Positions 17,835-26,025 are shown, counted from the first letter of the stretch. The stretch: DNA of 37,120 nt from an uncultured Bacteroidales bacterium (GCA_903945175.1 CAJAUM010000003.1:1-37120); one strand, 5' to 3'. A program made the numbers and translations. The notes: generated by a model from the letters alone, not told the origin.

Positions 17835-18140
17835 ATGAAAACAAAAGAAGAATTTCAGCAGCATCTCATCGAAAAAGCGATGAAAGACCCGGATTTCAGG
17901 ATGAAGCTTCTTGAAAACCCGAAAGCAGTTATTGAAGAAGAAATCGGGGTTAAGATTCCCGGATCAGTTGACATAAAAGTTTTGGAGGAGGATCCTAAGA
18001 CAGTATACCTGATCCTTCCATGTACTCAAGCTCAATCTGAAGAGACAGTGTTAACAGAAACAGACCTGGAAATGATCGGCGGTGGCTGGGGCGGTGGTTG
18101 GGACCCTACCTACACTTTTATTGGTTGTCCATGCAGGTAA
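17835..18140 (+). CDS. NHLP-leader lanthipeptide precursor (CxC core)
   Basis: This 101-residue precursor lies 35 nt after the previous one. The leader of 83 residues (LIEKAMKDPDFRMKLLENPK, then VYLILP) ends in EMIGG. The core GWGGGWDPTYTFIGCPCR has two Thr and a CPC pair near the end, enough for two rings. An in-frame TTG at 17817 is a less likely start than ATG 17835. The GWGGGW stretch resembles the TGWGGPG core of 10052, so the Gly/Trp-rich segment recurs in two otherwise different products. Confidence 0.87.
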   Translation: MKTKEEFQQHLIEKAMKDPDFRMKLLENPKAVIEEEIGVKIPGSVDIKVLEEDPKTVYLILPCTQAQSEETVLTETDLEMIGGGWGGGWDPTYTFIGCPCR

Positions 18141-18213
18141 GGATACCGGATTGCAATGGCGTGGCTAAAAAGAAGGTTCTTACAAAAGGCATAAATGGTG
18201 GCTTTTTGTTGTT

Positions 18214-18280
18214 TTCTTTCTCCTTTTGTGAAATCCTTACTTGCTTAGTTTGAATTCAAGGCCAATTGAAGTTATACTTG
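18214..18280 (+). promoter_or_regulatory. CTTAC-type promoter of the C10 protease gene
   Basis: CTTTC at 18216 and CTTAC at 18236 keep the 20-bp period. TTTG at 18249-18252, a 20-bp spacer and TATACTTG at 18273-18280 make the clearest complete Bacteroidota promoter of the set. The start codon is 52 nt downstream. Confidence 0.7.
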
Positions 18281-18332
18281 TTCGTGAGCATGAAAGTATC
18301 CTTTTAACTCTAGATTATGAATAATCAAAACC

Positions 18333-20915
18333 ATGAAAAAACTGATCCTTTTAATCCTGTCTGCTGTATTTCTGGTCAGCGCCGGGTCCGGAAAAACCGT
18401 TGACGCAGAACGCGCAAAAATTGTTGCGGCAAATTACCTGGCTTCCATGCCAGCACGGTTTCCTCAGGGTATACCAGACGGACTGACTTTATGTTATACA
18501 TCTGCAGAAAACAATACGTCCGATATGAAAGCATCCGCTGCGCCATTGTTTTACGTGTTCAACGTAAACGGCCTCCATGGCTTTATCATCATTTCGGCGG
18601 ATGATATTATCCCCCCCGTCCTGGCTTATTCTTACGAAACCAGTTTCACTGCAGATGACATTCCACCGAATGTTGCTACCTGGCTCAAAGGATATGAAGA
18701 TCAGATCGGTTATGCCATCAGATCGAACCTGGATCCGGCTCCTGAAGTTCAGTTAGAATGGACCACTCTGAGCGATGGCCCTAGGCGGGTGAACGCACTT
18801 AAATCAGCCACTGGAGTTGGCCCGCTTGTCACCACCCTGTGGAGTCAACGCCCGTTCTATAACGATTTATGTCCGTACGACAGTACCTATAATGACCGTG
18901 CCGTATCAGGATGCGTTGCAACGGCCATGGCCATGGTCATGAAATATCATAATTATCCGCCGAACGGAATTGGCTCTTATTACTACTATTCGGCCCGGTA
19001 TGGAACCCTGTCGGCTAATTTCGGTGCAGCGACTTACCAATGGGCCGACATGCCCAACACGCTTAGTTCAGCAAACACAGCCGTGTCCACCCTGATGTAT
19101 CATTGCGGTGTGGGTGTAAAGATGGATTACAATGTTGGATCACAGGGAGGCAGCAATGCCTGGGTGATTGCTGCGGAAAGAGCGGAGTGTGCCGAGAATG
19201 CACTGAAAAACTATTTCGGTTATGCAAGCACGCTGCAGGGACTGACGAAATCAGATTATACCGACTCGCAGTGGATCAGCATTCTGAAAACCGAACTCGA
19301 TGCCGGCCGGCCAATGGTTTATGCAGGGTACGGCTCCGATGGAGGACACTGCTTTGTTTGCGACGGTTATAATGACAGTACCTATTTTCATTTCAACTGG
19401 GGCTGGGCAGGGAACTGCAATGGTTATTTTCTCCTTAACAATCTGAACCCTCACCTCGACTGGGACTTCACCGGAAAACAGCAGGCCATAACAGGGATTC
19501 AACCACCAGATCCTTCCGGAGGAGGGAACAGGTTTTACAATCTTGCATTGAATGCGACTGTCACCTGCCCTTCCGACACCATCCACTACCAGGATTCCCT
19601 CTCGTTCCATACCGACATCATCAACAACGGACCGGTCACCTTCAGCGGCGACATTTCAGCCTGCATCTACGATACCAACGGGATCTTCATCCGGGAAGTT
19701 CAGACCATCCGGGAAGTGACGCTTTTACCCGGAAGCCATTTTCCAAACGGAGTCACCTTCACAAATCCTGGTCTCTCCTCCGTATTTCCGAACACCTATT
19801 TCGTTGGGATCATGTACAGCCAGGGTGACTCGAACCGAATCATTGTTCACGACACCAATGCCTTCCACAATGATAAACGGCTGGTGGTCATTAACGCCAA
19901 CCCGGTAGAAATGTATACGGCGATGAGTATAAGCCCCGGCCTGCGCATCCAACAGGGAGATTCGGTAAGCGTAGATCTCGGCATCGTCAACCATGGAACC
20001 ACTGCCATGAACGGGACACTGGACCTTTCTATGTATGATGTGGGAGGAAATTATGTGAATTCTATCAACGGAATTACAAATTTCACTCTCCCGGTGAACG
20101 AACATACGGCCGGTCTGACATTCAGTGCTCAAAGCATCAATGTCGAACCCGGCTGTTACTTTATCACGCTGAGGTACCAGCCCACCGGATCGACCGGCTG
20201 GCAACTGATCGGATCTGCCGCTTATGCAAACCCGGTCATGATCCGGGTCAATGCGGTTCCTCTGGTGGCCGATCAGTATGAACCCAATGACACTTCCATG
20301 ACCGCAAGCCCCCTGCCGGTAAGTTTCGAAACAAACCCGGCAATCGTTAAAACCGAGGGCGCCAACTGCCATACAGGAACAGATTATGACTTTTATACAC
20401 TTTCCTTCCCTCCGGGCTTTACCTATGTCATTACAGGTAACCTGATTGATTATTACACTGACCCCACCCATACTTATACCCTCGACGCACAATGGTCCTC
20501 GTCCACCAACGGAACGACCTGGTCGGAGAATTATACTGACACCCTCCCCGTTATCATCTTGAATAACGGCGGAACGATCCTGTTCCAGGTTTCCCCATAT
20601 TACGTCGGAGAGACAGGAACTTACCAGGCTGTCATACAGATAAGCAGGAATCCGCTGGGCGTAAATGATCAGATGCAGACTGACGGATTCAGGGTTTATC
20701 CCAATCCTGCATCAAATTTTTTAACCATCGAAACATCAGCAGTACAAACGCCGGGTCAATTATCCATCGTAAACCTGGATGGCCGGCAGCTCATCACATT
20801 CCAAATCACCCAAACCAAAACGCAATGCAACATCAGCAGCCTGCGCGGCGGCGTGTATTTTGTGCGGCTCACAAACGAAAAGGCTGTATGGACGGGGAAA
20901 TTTGTAAAGTTGTAA
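18333..20915 (+). CDS. secreted C10 (streptopain-like) cysteine protease, T9SS
   Basis: This 860-residue protein has a signal peptide (1-20), an inhibitory pro-region (about 25-140) and a C10 peptidase domain (about 160-385). Catalytic Cys194 lies in SGCVATAMAMVMKYHNYP and His339 in DGGHCFVCDGYND, followed by YFHFNWGWAG. Ig-like modules and a possible PPC domain fill about 395-770. A type IX sorting domain (VYPNPASNFLTIE to the end, about 787-860) directs the protein to the cell surface or medium. Its promoter carries the same direct repeat as the precursor genes, so it is likely co-induced with the lanthipeptides. It may trim exported peptides, degrade competitors' proteins or act independently. 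The active-site assignment is clear; the link to peptide maturation is inference. Confidence 0.93.
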   Translation: MKKLILLILSAVFLVSAGSGKTVDAERAKIVAANYLASMPARFPQGIPDGLTLCYTSAENNTSDMKASAAPLFYVFNVNGLHGFIIISADDIIPPVLAYSYETSFTADDIPPNVATWLKGYEDQIGYAIRSNLDPAPEVQLEWTTLSDGPRRVNALKSATGVGPLVTTLWSQRPFYNDLCPYDSTYNDRAVSGCVATAMAMVMKYHNYPPNGIGSYYYYSARYGTLSANFGAATYQWADMPNTLSSANTAVSTLMYHCGVGVKMDYNVGSQGGSNAWVIAAERAECAENALKNYFGYASTLQGLTKSDYTDSQWISILKTELDAGRPMVYAGYGSDGGHCFVCDGYNDSTYFHFNWGWAGNCNGYFLLNNLNPHLDWDFTGKQQAITGIQPPDPSGGGNRFYNLALNATVTCPSDTIHYQDSLSFHTDIINNGPVTFSGDISACIYDTNGIFIREVQTIREVTLLPGSHFPNGVTFTNPGLSSVFPNTYFVGIMYSQGDSNRIIVHDTNAFHNDKRLVVINANPVEMYTAMSISPGLRIQQGDSVSVDLGIVNHGTTAMNGTLDLSMYDVGGNYVNSINGITNFTLPVNEHTAGLTFSAQSINVEPGCYFITLRYQPTGSTGWQLIGSAAYANPVMIRVNAVPLVADQYEPNDTSMTASPLPVSFETNPAIVKTEGANCHTGTDYDFYTLSFPPGFTYVITGNLIDYYTDPTHTYTLDAQWSSSTNGTTWSENYTDTLPVIILNNGGTILFQVSPYYVGETGTYQAVIQISRNPLGVNDQMQTDGFRVYPNPASNFLTIETSAVQTPGQLSIVNLDGRQLITFQITQTKTQCNISSLRGGVYFVRLTNEKAVWTGKFVKL

Positions 20916-20973
20916 AATCGCCCTCGCCCACCAGCCTTCTCCTGAATGAGAAGATCATTCCAGTTAAAGAACC

Positions 20974-21627
20974 TTATTTGGATAATCCTTTTGAAAGGAA
21001 CTTGCCAAAGGAGATTCCGGCTTGATCATAACATGCCTGCAGGCGCATACCAACTGCAAAATCGAAGGTCATGTCGCCGTATGATACCTGTACCTTTTTA
21101 AGTACATTTTTCATTTCAACAGAAGCAATTACCTTTGAATGATCTGCTGTTTCCACTATATCTATCAACAGGCTGATGAAGGCCTCTTTTTTTGAAACAC
21201 CAATATTCCAACCGGGATCAACAAAAAAAGTTTTCACTAAGAGCGTATACTTGGCATCAGATCCATTCTCTTTCCCAACTACTCCTTGTTTTTCAAGTTT
21301 CTCATTGAATGCCTGCAGGAATGCCGGCTGAAAAAGCCTGCTACGGTCATCCTTCCAGGCCTGGGCCCAGCGGTCGCCGTCGCCCGGATTTTTGGCATTT
21401 AGGTCTGAAGTCTTTTTATCGACATACTCTTTTTCGGGGGTACCCTTGCCTGTCGCAAATGGATTTGCCGCATTGCCAACGGTTATATTTGAATATTCAA
21501 ACATAACATTCAGCGTTTTTTCACCTTTTAATGCATCCAGGCTGCCGGAGGTTAATTTCTGTGCAGCCAGGTTGACGGTTGATATCATGAATACCGCCAT
21601 CAACAGTAAAATTCCTGGTCTTTTCAT
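20974..21627 (-). CDS. exported protein of unknown function, regulon member
   Basis: This 217-residue protein has a clean signal peptide (MKRPGILLLMAVFMISTVNL then AAQ). Mature segments include SGSLDALKGEKTLNVMFEYS, GDRWAQAWKDDRSRLFQPAF and YTLLVKTFFVDPGWNIGVSK. I recognise the general type from Bacteroidota genomes as an uncharacterised periplasmic or surface protein, without a known function. The frame opens at 21681, but the -7 box at 21671-21664 lies inside that stretch, so ATG 21627 is chosen. It is transcribed divergently from precursor 21899, and both promoters carry the direct repeat. Co-regulation hints at a role in immunity, envelope protection or peptide handling, which is inference. 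Confidence 0.8.
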   Translation of the reverse strand: MKRPGILLLMAVFMISTVNLAAQKLTSGSLDALKGEKTLNVMFEYSNITVGNAANPFATGKGTPEKEYVDKKTSDLNAKNPGDGDRWAQAWKDDRSRLFQPAFLQAFNEKLEKQGVVGKENGSDAKYTLLVKTFFVDPGWNIGVSKKEAFISLLIDIVETADHSKVIASVEMKNVLKKVQVSYGDMTFDFAVGMRLQACYDQAGISFGKFLSKGLSK

Positions 21628-21663
21628 ACTGGTTCGTTTTTTGTTAATGTTTTTTTTGCAGGA

Positions 21664-21730
21664 TAAAAGTATAGTCATCACCGGCCCAGTACAAGGAAAG
21701 CAGGTAAGAATCTTACAATACGAGTAAGAA
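21664..21730 (-). promoter_or_regulatory. CTTAC-N15-CTTAC promoter, minus strand
   Basis: On the minus strand CTTAC runs 21728-21724 and again 21708-21704, 20 bp apart. TACTTTTA at 21671-21664 starts 37 bp after the second half-site, and CTTG stands at the -33 position. This is the same geometry as the plus-strand sites, on the opposite strand and in front of a minus-strand gene, which is strong support that the element is functional. Confidence 0.68.
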
Positions 21731-21778
21731 AAAATAAAAAACCGGAAGAAACCGGTCTAACCCAGGCTTTTTTACAAT

Positions 21779-21852
21779 TCTTTACCTCTATTGTTAAATC
21801 CTTACCTGCTTCGTTTTTACATATGGCCACTTGAAGGTATATTTATCCTTTG
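21779..21852 (+). promoter_or_regulatory. CTTAC-type promoter of precursor 21899
   Basis: TTTAC at 21781 and CTTAC at 21801 are 20 bp apart. TATATTTA at 21838-21845 is 37 bp after the second half-site. TATCCTTTG at 21844 is an alternative -7 box. A T-rich -33 region lies at 21814. Confidence 0.65.
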
Positions 21853-21898
21853 AAAAAGAAAGTATCTGCTTCATACCAGATAAATAATCCTCAAAACC

Positions 21899-22219
21899 AT
21901 GAAAAACAGACAACAATTCGAACAGTCGCTCATCGAAAAAGCGATGAAAGACCAGGATTTCAGACAGCGGCTTCTTGAAAACCCAAAGGCGGTCATTAAA
22001 GAAGAAACAGGGGTTGAGTTTCCGGCAACCCTCAACCTGAGAATTCTCGAGGAGGATCCTCACACAGTGTACTTGATCCTTCCGTTTATACCGTCTCGGT
22101 TAAATGAAACTGATCTGGATGAAACTGAGCTGGAAAGGATTGCCGGAGGGGGGCAATTTACAGGGTTCTCCTTTTGTCATACATGTGGTTGTGACTCTTT
22201 TACCCGTGAATGTGAGTAG
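21899..22219 (+). CDS. NHLP-leader lanthipeptide precursor (four Cys)
   Basis: This 106-residue precursor has an 84-residue leader (LIEKAMKDQDFRQRLLENPK, EETGVEFPATLNLRILEEDP, TVYLILP) ending in ERIAGG. The 22-residue core starts GQFTGFSF and contains CHTCGC. Core cysteines are at positions 9, 12, 14 and 21, with three Thr and two Ser, making it the richest lanthipeptide-like core of the locus. It is encoded 4.4 kb from LanM with its own direct-repeat promoter and is followed by a small exported protein. Because CHTCGC also looks metal-binding, a metal-chelating product is an alternative to multiple thioether rings. Confidence 0.88.
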   Translation: MKNRQQFEQSLIEKAMKDQDFRQRLLENPKAVIKEETGVEFPATLNLRILEEDPHTVYLILPFIPSRLNETDLDETELERIAGGGQFTGFSFCHTCGCDSFTRECE

Positions 22220-22267
22220 TAATTTCCCAGCTTATATTTTTATTTGAAAACTTTAAATCCCGAACAT

Positions 22268-22837
22268 ATGAAAACCAAACTCTTATTTCTTTTTATCAGT
22301 CTCAATTGTTTGATTAACAATTTACAATCTCAGGATATCCTGGTTTATAACAACGGAGACGAAGTCCAGTCTAAAGTTATAGAGGTAACCGATGACAATA
22401 TAAAATATAAAAAGTGGGGAAATCTAGACGGACCATCGTATACGGCCATTAAAAAGGACGTTTTAATGATAAAATATCAGAATGGATCGAAAGATGTATT
22501 TAATAATCAGCCGGCTCAGACTAATTCAAATACTGTTGTAACACAGAAAAAGTCTGAACCGGGAAAAATCTGCTTTTATTCTTCAGATAAACGGATTGAT
22601 CAGATAGATATTTACGTTTATTATTATGACGAAGCCGGAGTAAAGAAATCAAGAGTCGGTCAGTTGGATTTCTATTTCAAAGGCCGTCCCGATTGCGGTC
22701 AGGATGGTACGTATACTTTAAATCTTCCGCCGGGCGATTATGACTACTATGCTGTTGAAGACGTTGTTTACGAAATGAAGGGCGCGTTCTCAGTAATTGA
22801 AAACCAATGTTCTTTTGTTGATGTCATATGCAGATAA
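22268..22837 (+). CDS. small exported protein of unknown function
   Basis: This 189-residue protein has a signal peptide (MKTKLLFLFISLNCLINN then LQSQ). Its N-terminal module is DILVYNNGDEVQSKVIEVTD followed by KYKKWGNLDGPSYTAIKKDV and IKYQNGSKDVF, which is common in Bacteroidota exported proteins of unknown role. The C-terminal half (CFYSSDKRIDQIDIYVYYYD to the end) is tyrosine-rich with three Cys. It starts 48 nt after the four-Cys precursor and is likely co-transcribed with it. It is a candidate for immunity or peptide binding, by position only. An in-frame TTG at 22244 is a weaker start. Confidence 0.78.
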   Translation: MKTKLLFLFISLNCLINNLQSQDILVYNNGDEVQSKVIEVTDDNIKYKKWGNLDGPSYTAIKKDVLMIKYQNGSKDVFNNQPAQTNSNTVVTQKKSEPGKICFYSSDKRIDQIDIYVYYYDEAGVKKSRVGQLDFYFKGRPDCGQDGTYTLNLPPGDYDYYAVEDVVYEMKGAFSVIENQCSFVDVICR

Positions 22838-22847
22838 TCTGACCAAA

Positions 22848-22914
22848 TTTATCTGTCTTTTGTTATATCCTAACTTGCAATATTCTGAAACAATGATCTT
22901 TAACATAAAGTTTC
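22848..22914 (+). promoter_or_regulatory. degenerate CTTAC-type promoter of the S8 protease
   Basis: CTAACTTGC at 22870 matches the second half-site CTTACTTGC with one change. The first half-site, expected at 22850, is degraded (ATCTG), although the T-rich spacer between them is kept. TAAAGTTT at 22906 lies at the same distance as the -7 boxes of the other sites. This is the weakest member of the set. Confidence 0.4.
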
Positions 22915-22989
22915 ATTAAATAAAGACCTTTTCTGCACTTAATCGCGAGAGTTCTATTCATTAATAAACAAAAACTAAAATCACATCGT

Positions 22990-25224
22990 ATGAAAACATT
23001 CCGCACTATTTCATTGTTTATTGCATTCCTGGTGGCATTGCCTTCATTCAGCCAGGACGTGGTGTTCTCAGCTAACACCAAAGCGCTGCTTTTGCAGACA
23101 AAACAGTATTCGTCCCTAAAAAGCAACCCGGCCCGGGTTTCGGCCGAACTGAAACAATTCTACCCGGTCAGGACCATTGAAAATCAAAATTTTATCGGGG
23201 CTCTGGTAAAGGTTGGTCCGGGTGTCGACGAAAAAGCCCTTATAAGCCTTGGCGTTAAAATCAACAGCCGTGTCGGCGACATCTGGTCTGTCATGATCCC
23301 CCTGTACTCACTTGAAAAGCTCAAAACAGTAAAAGGCCTGATTTATGTTGAGGGAGATTTTACCATTAAAAAGAAACTCGATAATGCGACAACGGAATGT
23401 AACGTCAAGCTTGTTCATGCAGGAACAGGAGTGCCGCGAAGCTGTTATGGCGACAGTGTGGTGATTGGAATCGTTGACGGCGGATTCGATTACACCCATC
23501 CGACGTTTTACGATACTACAGGAACAAACCTTCGCATTGTCAGATCCTGGGAGCAGGAAAACACCCAGGGCCCTCCTCCTGCGGGATTTAGCTATGGCAC
23601 CGAGTTTTCGACCACCCAGGCCTTGCTCGACAAAAAGTCATCAAGCACATCCGGCAACCATGGTTGTCATGTGGCAGGCATAGCAGGTGGTTCAGGATAC
23701 CTGACCCCCGGCAAGCAGTATATGGGAGTAGCCCCGGCCGCAGCACTTGTTTTTATAGAGATGGGTGAGGGTGCATCGGCCGTACAGGATGGAATAAGCT
23801 ATACGTTTCAGTATGCAGCGTCGGTGGGAAGGCCTGCCGTCGTAAACCTCAGTCTGGGAACAGCAATCGGCCCTCACGACGGCACTTCCCTGCTCGACCA
23901 GGCGATCGACGGACTGGTTGGACAGGGAAGGATTGTTGCAGGAGCTGCAGGCAATGAAGGCAAAACGCCCCTCCACCTGTATCACGCCTTCAGCAGCGAC
24001 ACAGTAAGAACCTTCATGAATTTCGAAGACAGTGATGCCGGTCCGCAAATAAATGAAGGAAAGGTAGATAACTGGGGATCAGCAGGAAGCGACTTCTCCA
24101 TTTCACTGAGTATGTTTGATCCGCAAGGAACACTCATATTGTCAACGCCATTCTATGCTGCTTCTTCAAATCCCTCTGTCGATACAAGCATTGTGGCAGG
24201 TAGCGATACCCTGAAATACAAAATTGCCGGAACAGGGAGCAGTCCGCTGAACCAGAAACCCAACCTCCTGGTCCAGGTTGAACGTAATGTAAATACGAAC
24301 CGGGTAGGCATCACCCTTGCCAGTGCTAACAGCCAGGTCAATACATGGAACAACGGCACGGGAACCGGTGCATGCCTGTATGATACCCTGAACGGCACGA
24401 AAGTGCCTGGATATACTGCTGGAGATAATGTTTGCACCATAGGCGAGATCGGCGGCACCTCAAAAAAGATCATCACCGTGGGAGCATATACTACAAAACA
24501 CGAGTATGTCAACATCAATGGAGTCACACAAACCAGTGAAGATGATCTGAATACGCTCGCAGGATTCTCAAGCAGGGGCCCTACGGTCGATGGAAGAACC
24601 AAACCGGAGATCACCGCACCGGGTGAAGAAGTGGTTTCGTCGGTCAATTCCTATTCCCCGAAGTATGACGAGAATAACAGCAGCACGGTGCTGAAAGTCG
24701 AGCAGGGGTCAGCTTCATGGTATTTTGCTGCCATGCAGGGCACTTCTATGGCAACTCCCATGACTACGGGAATTATCGCCCTTATGCTGCAGGCCAATCA
24801 CCTTCTGGGTCCCGATCAGGTGAAGCAGATGCTACAGAATTCAGCCCGTACCGATTCGTATACAGGAACTATCCCCCCCGAAGGCAGCAACAGCTGGGGC
24901 TGGGGCAAGATCGATGCACAGAAGTCGGTTATGACAGCATTCGGATCAGTTGGTATCGAAGATCCGGAAAGAACTCAGATCGCAGCCTTTCCAAATCCGT
25001 CGGCCGGAATCGTAAATCTGAAGAACCCGGGCCTTAGCGGACCAACCTTAGAAATCAGCGTTCAAAATGCTTTGGGCGCCACAGTTCTTCGCCAGTCCCA
25101 TAACTGGAATACGGATGAGGCGCTGCGGATTGACCTGGGCAATTGTCCTCAGGGAATGTATATCATTACAGTTCACAACGGCAGGGATCAGCAATCGCAT
25201 ACGAAGGTCCTGATTACCAGGTAA
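22990..25224 (+). CDS. secreted S8 subtilisin-like serine protease, T9SS
   Basis: This 744-residue protein has a signal peptide (to about residue 22, FSQD), a pro-region, and a subtilase domain (about 145-665). The catalytic triad is Asp163 in IGIVDGGFDYTHP, His224 in SGNHGCHVAGIAGG and Ser586 in MQGTSMATPMTTG. The usual insertion of beta-strand modules lies between His and Ser. A type IX sorting domain (FPNPSAGIVNLKN to the end) directs surface export. Subtilases (LanP) are the classical leader proteases of many lanthipeptide clusters, but those are usually small and act alone. Here the C39 exporter already cleaves at GG, so this enzyme may trim further or act on foreign protein. Confidence 0.93.
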   Translation: MKTFRTISLFIAFLVALPSFSQDVVFSANTKALLLQTKQYSSLKSNPARVSAELKQFYPVRTIENQNFIGALVKVGPGVDEKALISLGVKINSRVGDIWSVMIPLYSLEKLKTVKGLIYVEGDFTIKKKLDNATTECNVKLVHAGTGVPRSCYGDSVVIGIVDGGFDYTHPTFYDTTGTNLRIVRSWEQENTQGPPPAGFSYGTEFSTTQALLDKKSSSTSGNHGCHVAGIAGGSGYLTPGKQYMGVAPAAALVFIEMGEGASAVQDGISYTFQYAASVGRPAVVNLSLGTAIGPHDGTSLLDQAIDGLVGQGRIVAGAAGNEGKTPLHLYHAFSSDTVRTFMNFEDSDAGPQINEGKVDNWGSAGSDFSISLSMFDPQGTLILSTPFYAASSNPSVDTSIVAGSDTLKYKIAGTGSSPLNQKPNLLVQVERNVNTNRVGITLASANSQVNTWNNGTGTGACLYDTLNGTKVPGYTAGDNVCTIGEIGGTSKKIITVGAYTTKHEYVNINGVTQTSEDDLNTLAGFSSRGPTVDGRTKPEITAPGEEVVSSVNSYSPKYDENNSSTVLKVEQGSASWYFAAMQGTSMATPMTTGIIALMLQANHLLGPDQVKQMLQNSARTDSYTGTIPPEGSNSWGWGKIDAQKSVMTAFGSVGIEDPERTQIAAFPNPSAGIVNLKNPGLSGPTLEISVQNALGATVLRQSHNWNTDEALRIDLGNCPQGMYIITVHNGRDQQSHTKVLITR

Positions 25225-25545
25225 GAAAGAAAGAGTTTATTCCGGTACTGAACGATACGACGGGCATAGGATGGGCTGATACCCTTGAGCCTCCAGGCAT
25301 GGAGACCAACATGTCGATCCTGAACCTTAGCGTTTTTTTATCCGCTTTTAAGTCTTGTTGGATTTATGTTTACTCACGATTATAGTAGTCCTGAATCGAG
25401 CTGGGGTTGCTCTGAACAAAACGAATCATCTGACCACCTTCCACCGATTTTGATTGACCACCTTACCTTATTATCAATCAATAAAATGGCATGGTCAGAT
25501 TATTCCGGCGATGGCTGGTCAATGCGAGCGTTTTTTCCAAACCAT
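25225..25545. repeat. gene-free stretch; possible IS21-type end remnant
   Basis: No gene is supported here. TGACCACCTT occurs twice (25431 and 25455), and inverted TGGTCA follows at 25492 and 25515 in the context ATGGTCAGATTATTCCGG. Multiple short TGGTCA-type terminal repeats are a habit of IS21-family ends in Bacteroidota, so this may be the scar of a lost element. No transposase gene remains. Confidence 0.25.
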
Positions 25546-25755
25546 TTATCTGCCCCTGCTTACCGAAAGCAGCCAAAGCCAAACACAAAGCAATCCCGAC
25601 CCGGCAAAGCCCAGCACATTCACCCAGATTGGCAACTTCCATCCCGCAATAACCATGGAGACCCCGGTTACCACCCTCAAAAGGTGAAATATTGCAACAA
25701 TGCCGAAAATGGTGCCGGCCACACGCAATCCAAGAATCTTTGAGTTTATTGACAT
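25546..25755 (-). CDS. small two-helix membrane protein
   Basis: This 69-residue protein (MSINSKILGLRVAGTIFGIV at its N-terminus) has two hydrophobic helices (about 8-35 and 43-64) joined by a short GWKLPIWVN loop. Proteins of this size and pattern occur widely in Bacteroidota, and their function is unknown to me. An upstream in-frame start at 25797 would add 14 residues, but ATG 25755 fits the family better. It stands alone between the protease and the toxin-antitoxin region. Confidence 0.62.
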   Translation of the reverse strand: MSINSKILGLRVAGTIFGIVAIFHLLRVVTGVSMVIAGWKLPIWVNVLGFAGSGLLCVWLWLLSVSRGR

Positions 25756-25903
25756 GATACGATGATATAGGTGTCCAAAACTAATATCTTTTTGCAAAAC
25801 TTTGTGATAGTAATTGAATTTTTGGACCAGAAAAATTACTACAATTGTTACTGCAAAAAGAAAAAACCACCTACAAAAACTGATGTAAGTAATTGATTTT
25901 CAA

Positions 25904-25950
25904 GTCGGGGTAGCAAGATTCGAACGTACGACCTCTTGCTCCCAAGCAGG
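25904..25950 (-). pseudogene. decayed tRNA-Pro 3' half (old attachment-site scar)
   Basis: Read on the minus strand, CCTGC-TTGGGA-GCAAG, AGGTC, a T-arm with TTCGAAT and an acceptor end TACCCCGAC match the 3' half of a tRNA-Pro(UGG). The anticodon loop lacks one T and the T-stem has a mismatch, so it is not functional. The similarity stops abruptly in the anticodon stem, as expected for the copied 3' end left by an integrating element. No full copy is present in the window. Confidence 0.6.
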
Positions 25951-26025
25951 CCTTTTGATTTCTCTTCTATTGTGTCAACAGCAGTACGCTGGCTCACTTG
26001 GTTAAGAAATTATGAGACCCCAGCC

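Noticed and set aside
18180-18212. AAAAGGC...GGCTTTTT as a terminator after the last precursor of the LanM operon
   Set aside because: Only about five A-T-rich base pairs form and the G/C positions do not pair; it is too weak to call.
19725-20492. 255-codon open frame on the minus strand inside the C10 protease
   Set aside because: It runs opposite a clear T9SS protease, with a composition typical of a reverse-frame shadow and no start context.
21738-21757. ACCGG-AAGAAA-CCGGT hairpin as a terminator
   Set aside because: It is short and lies between two divergent promoters, where no transcript should end.
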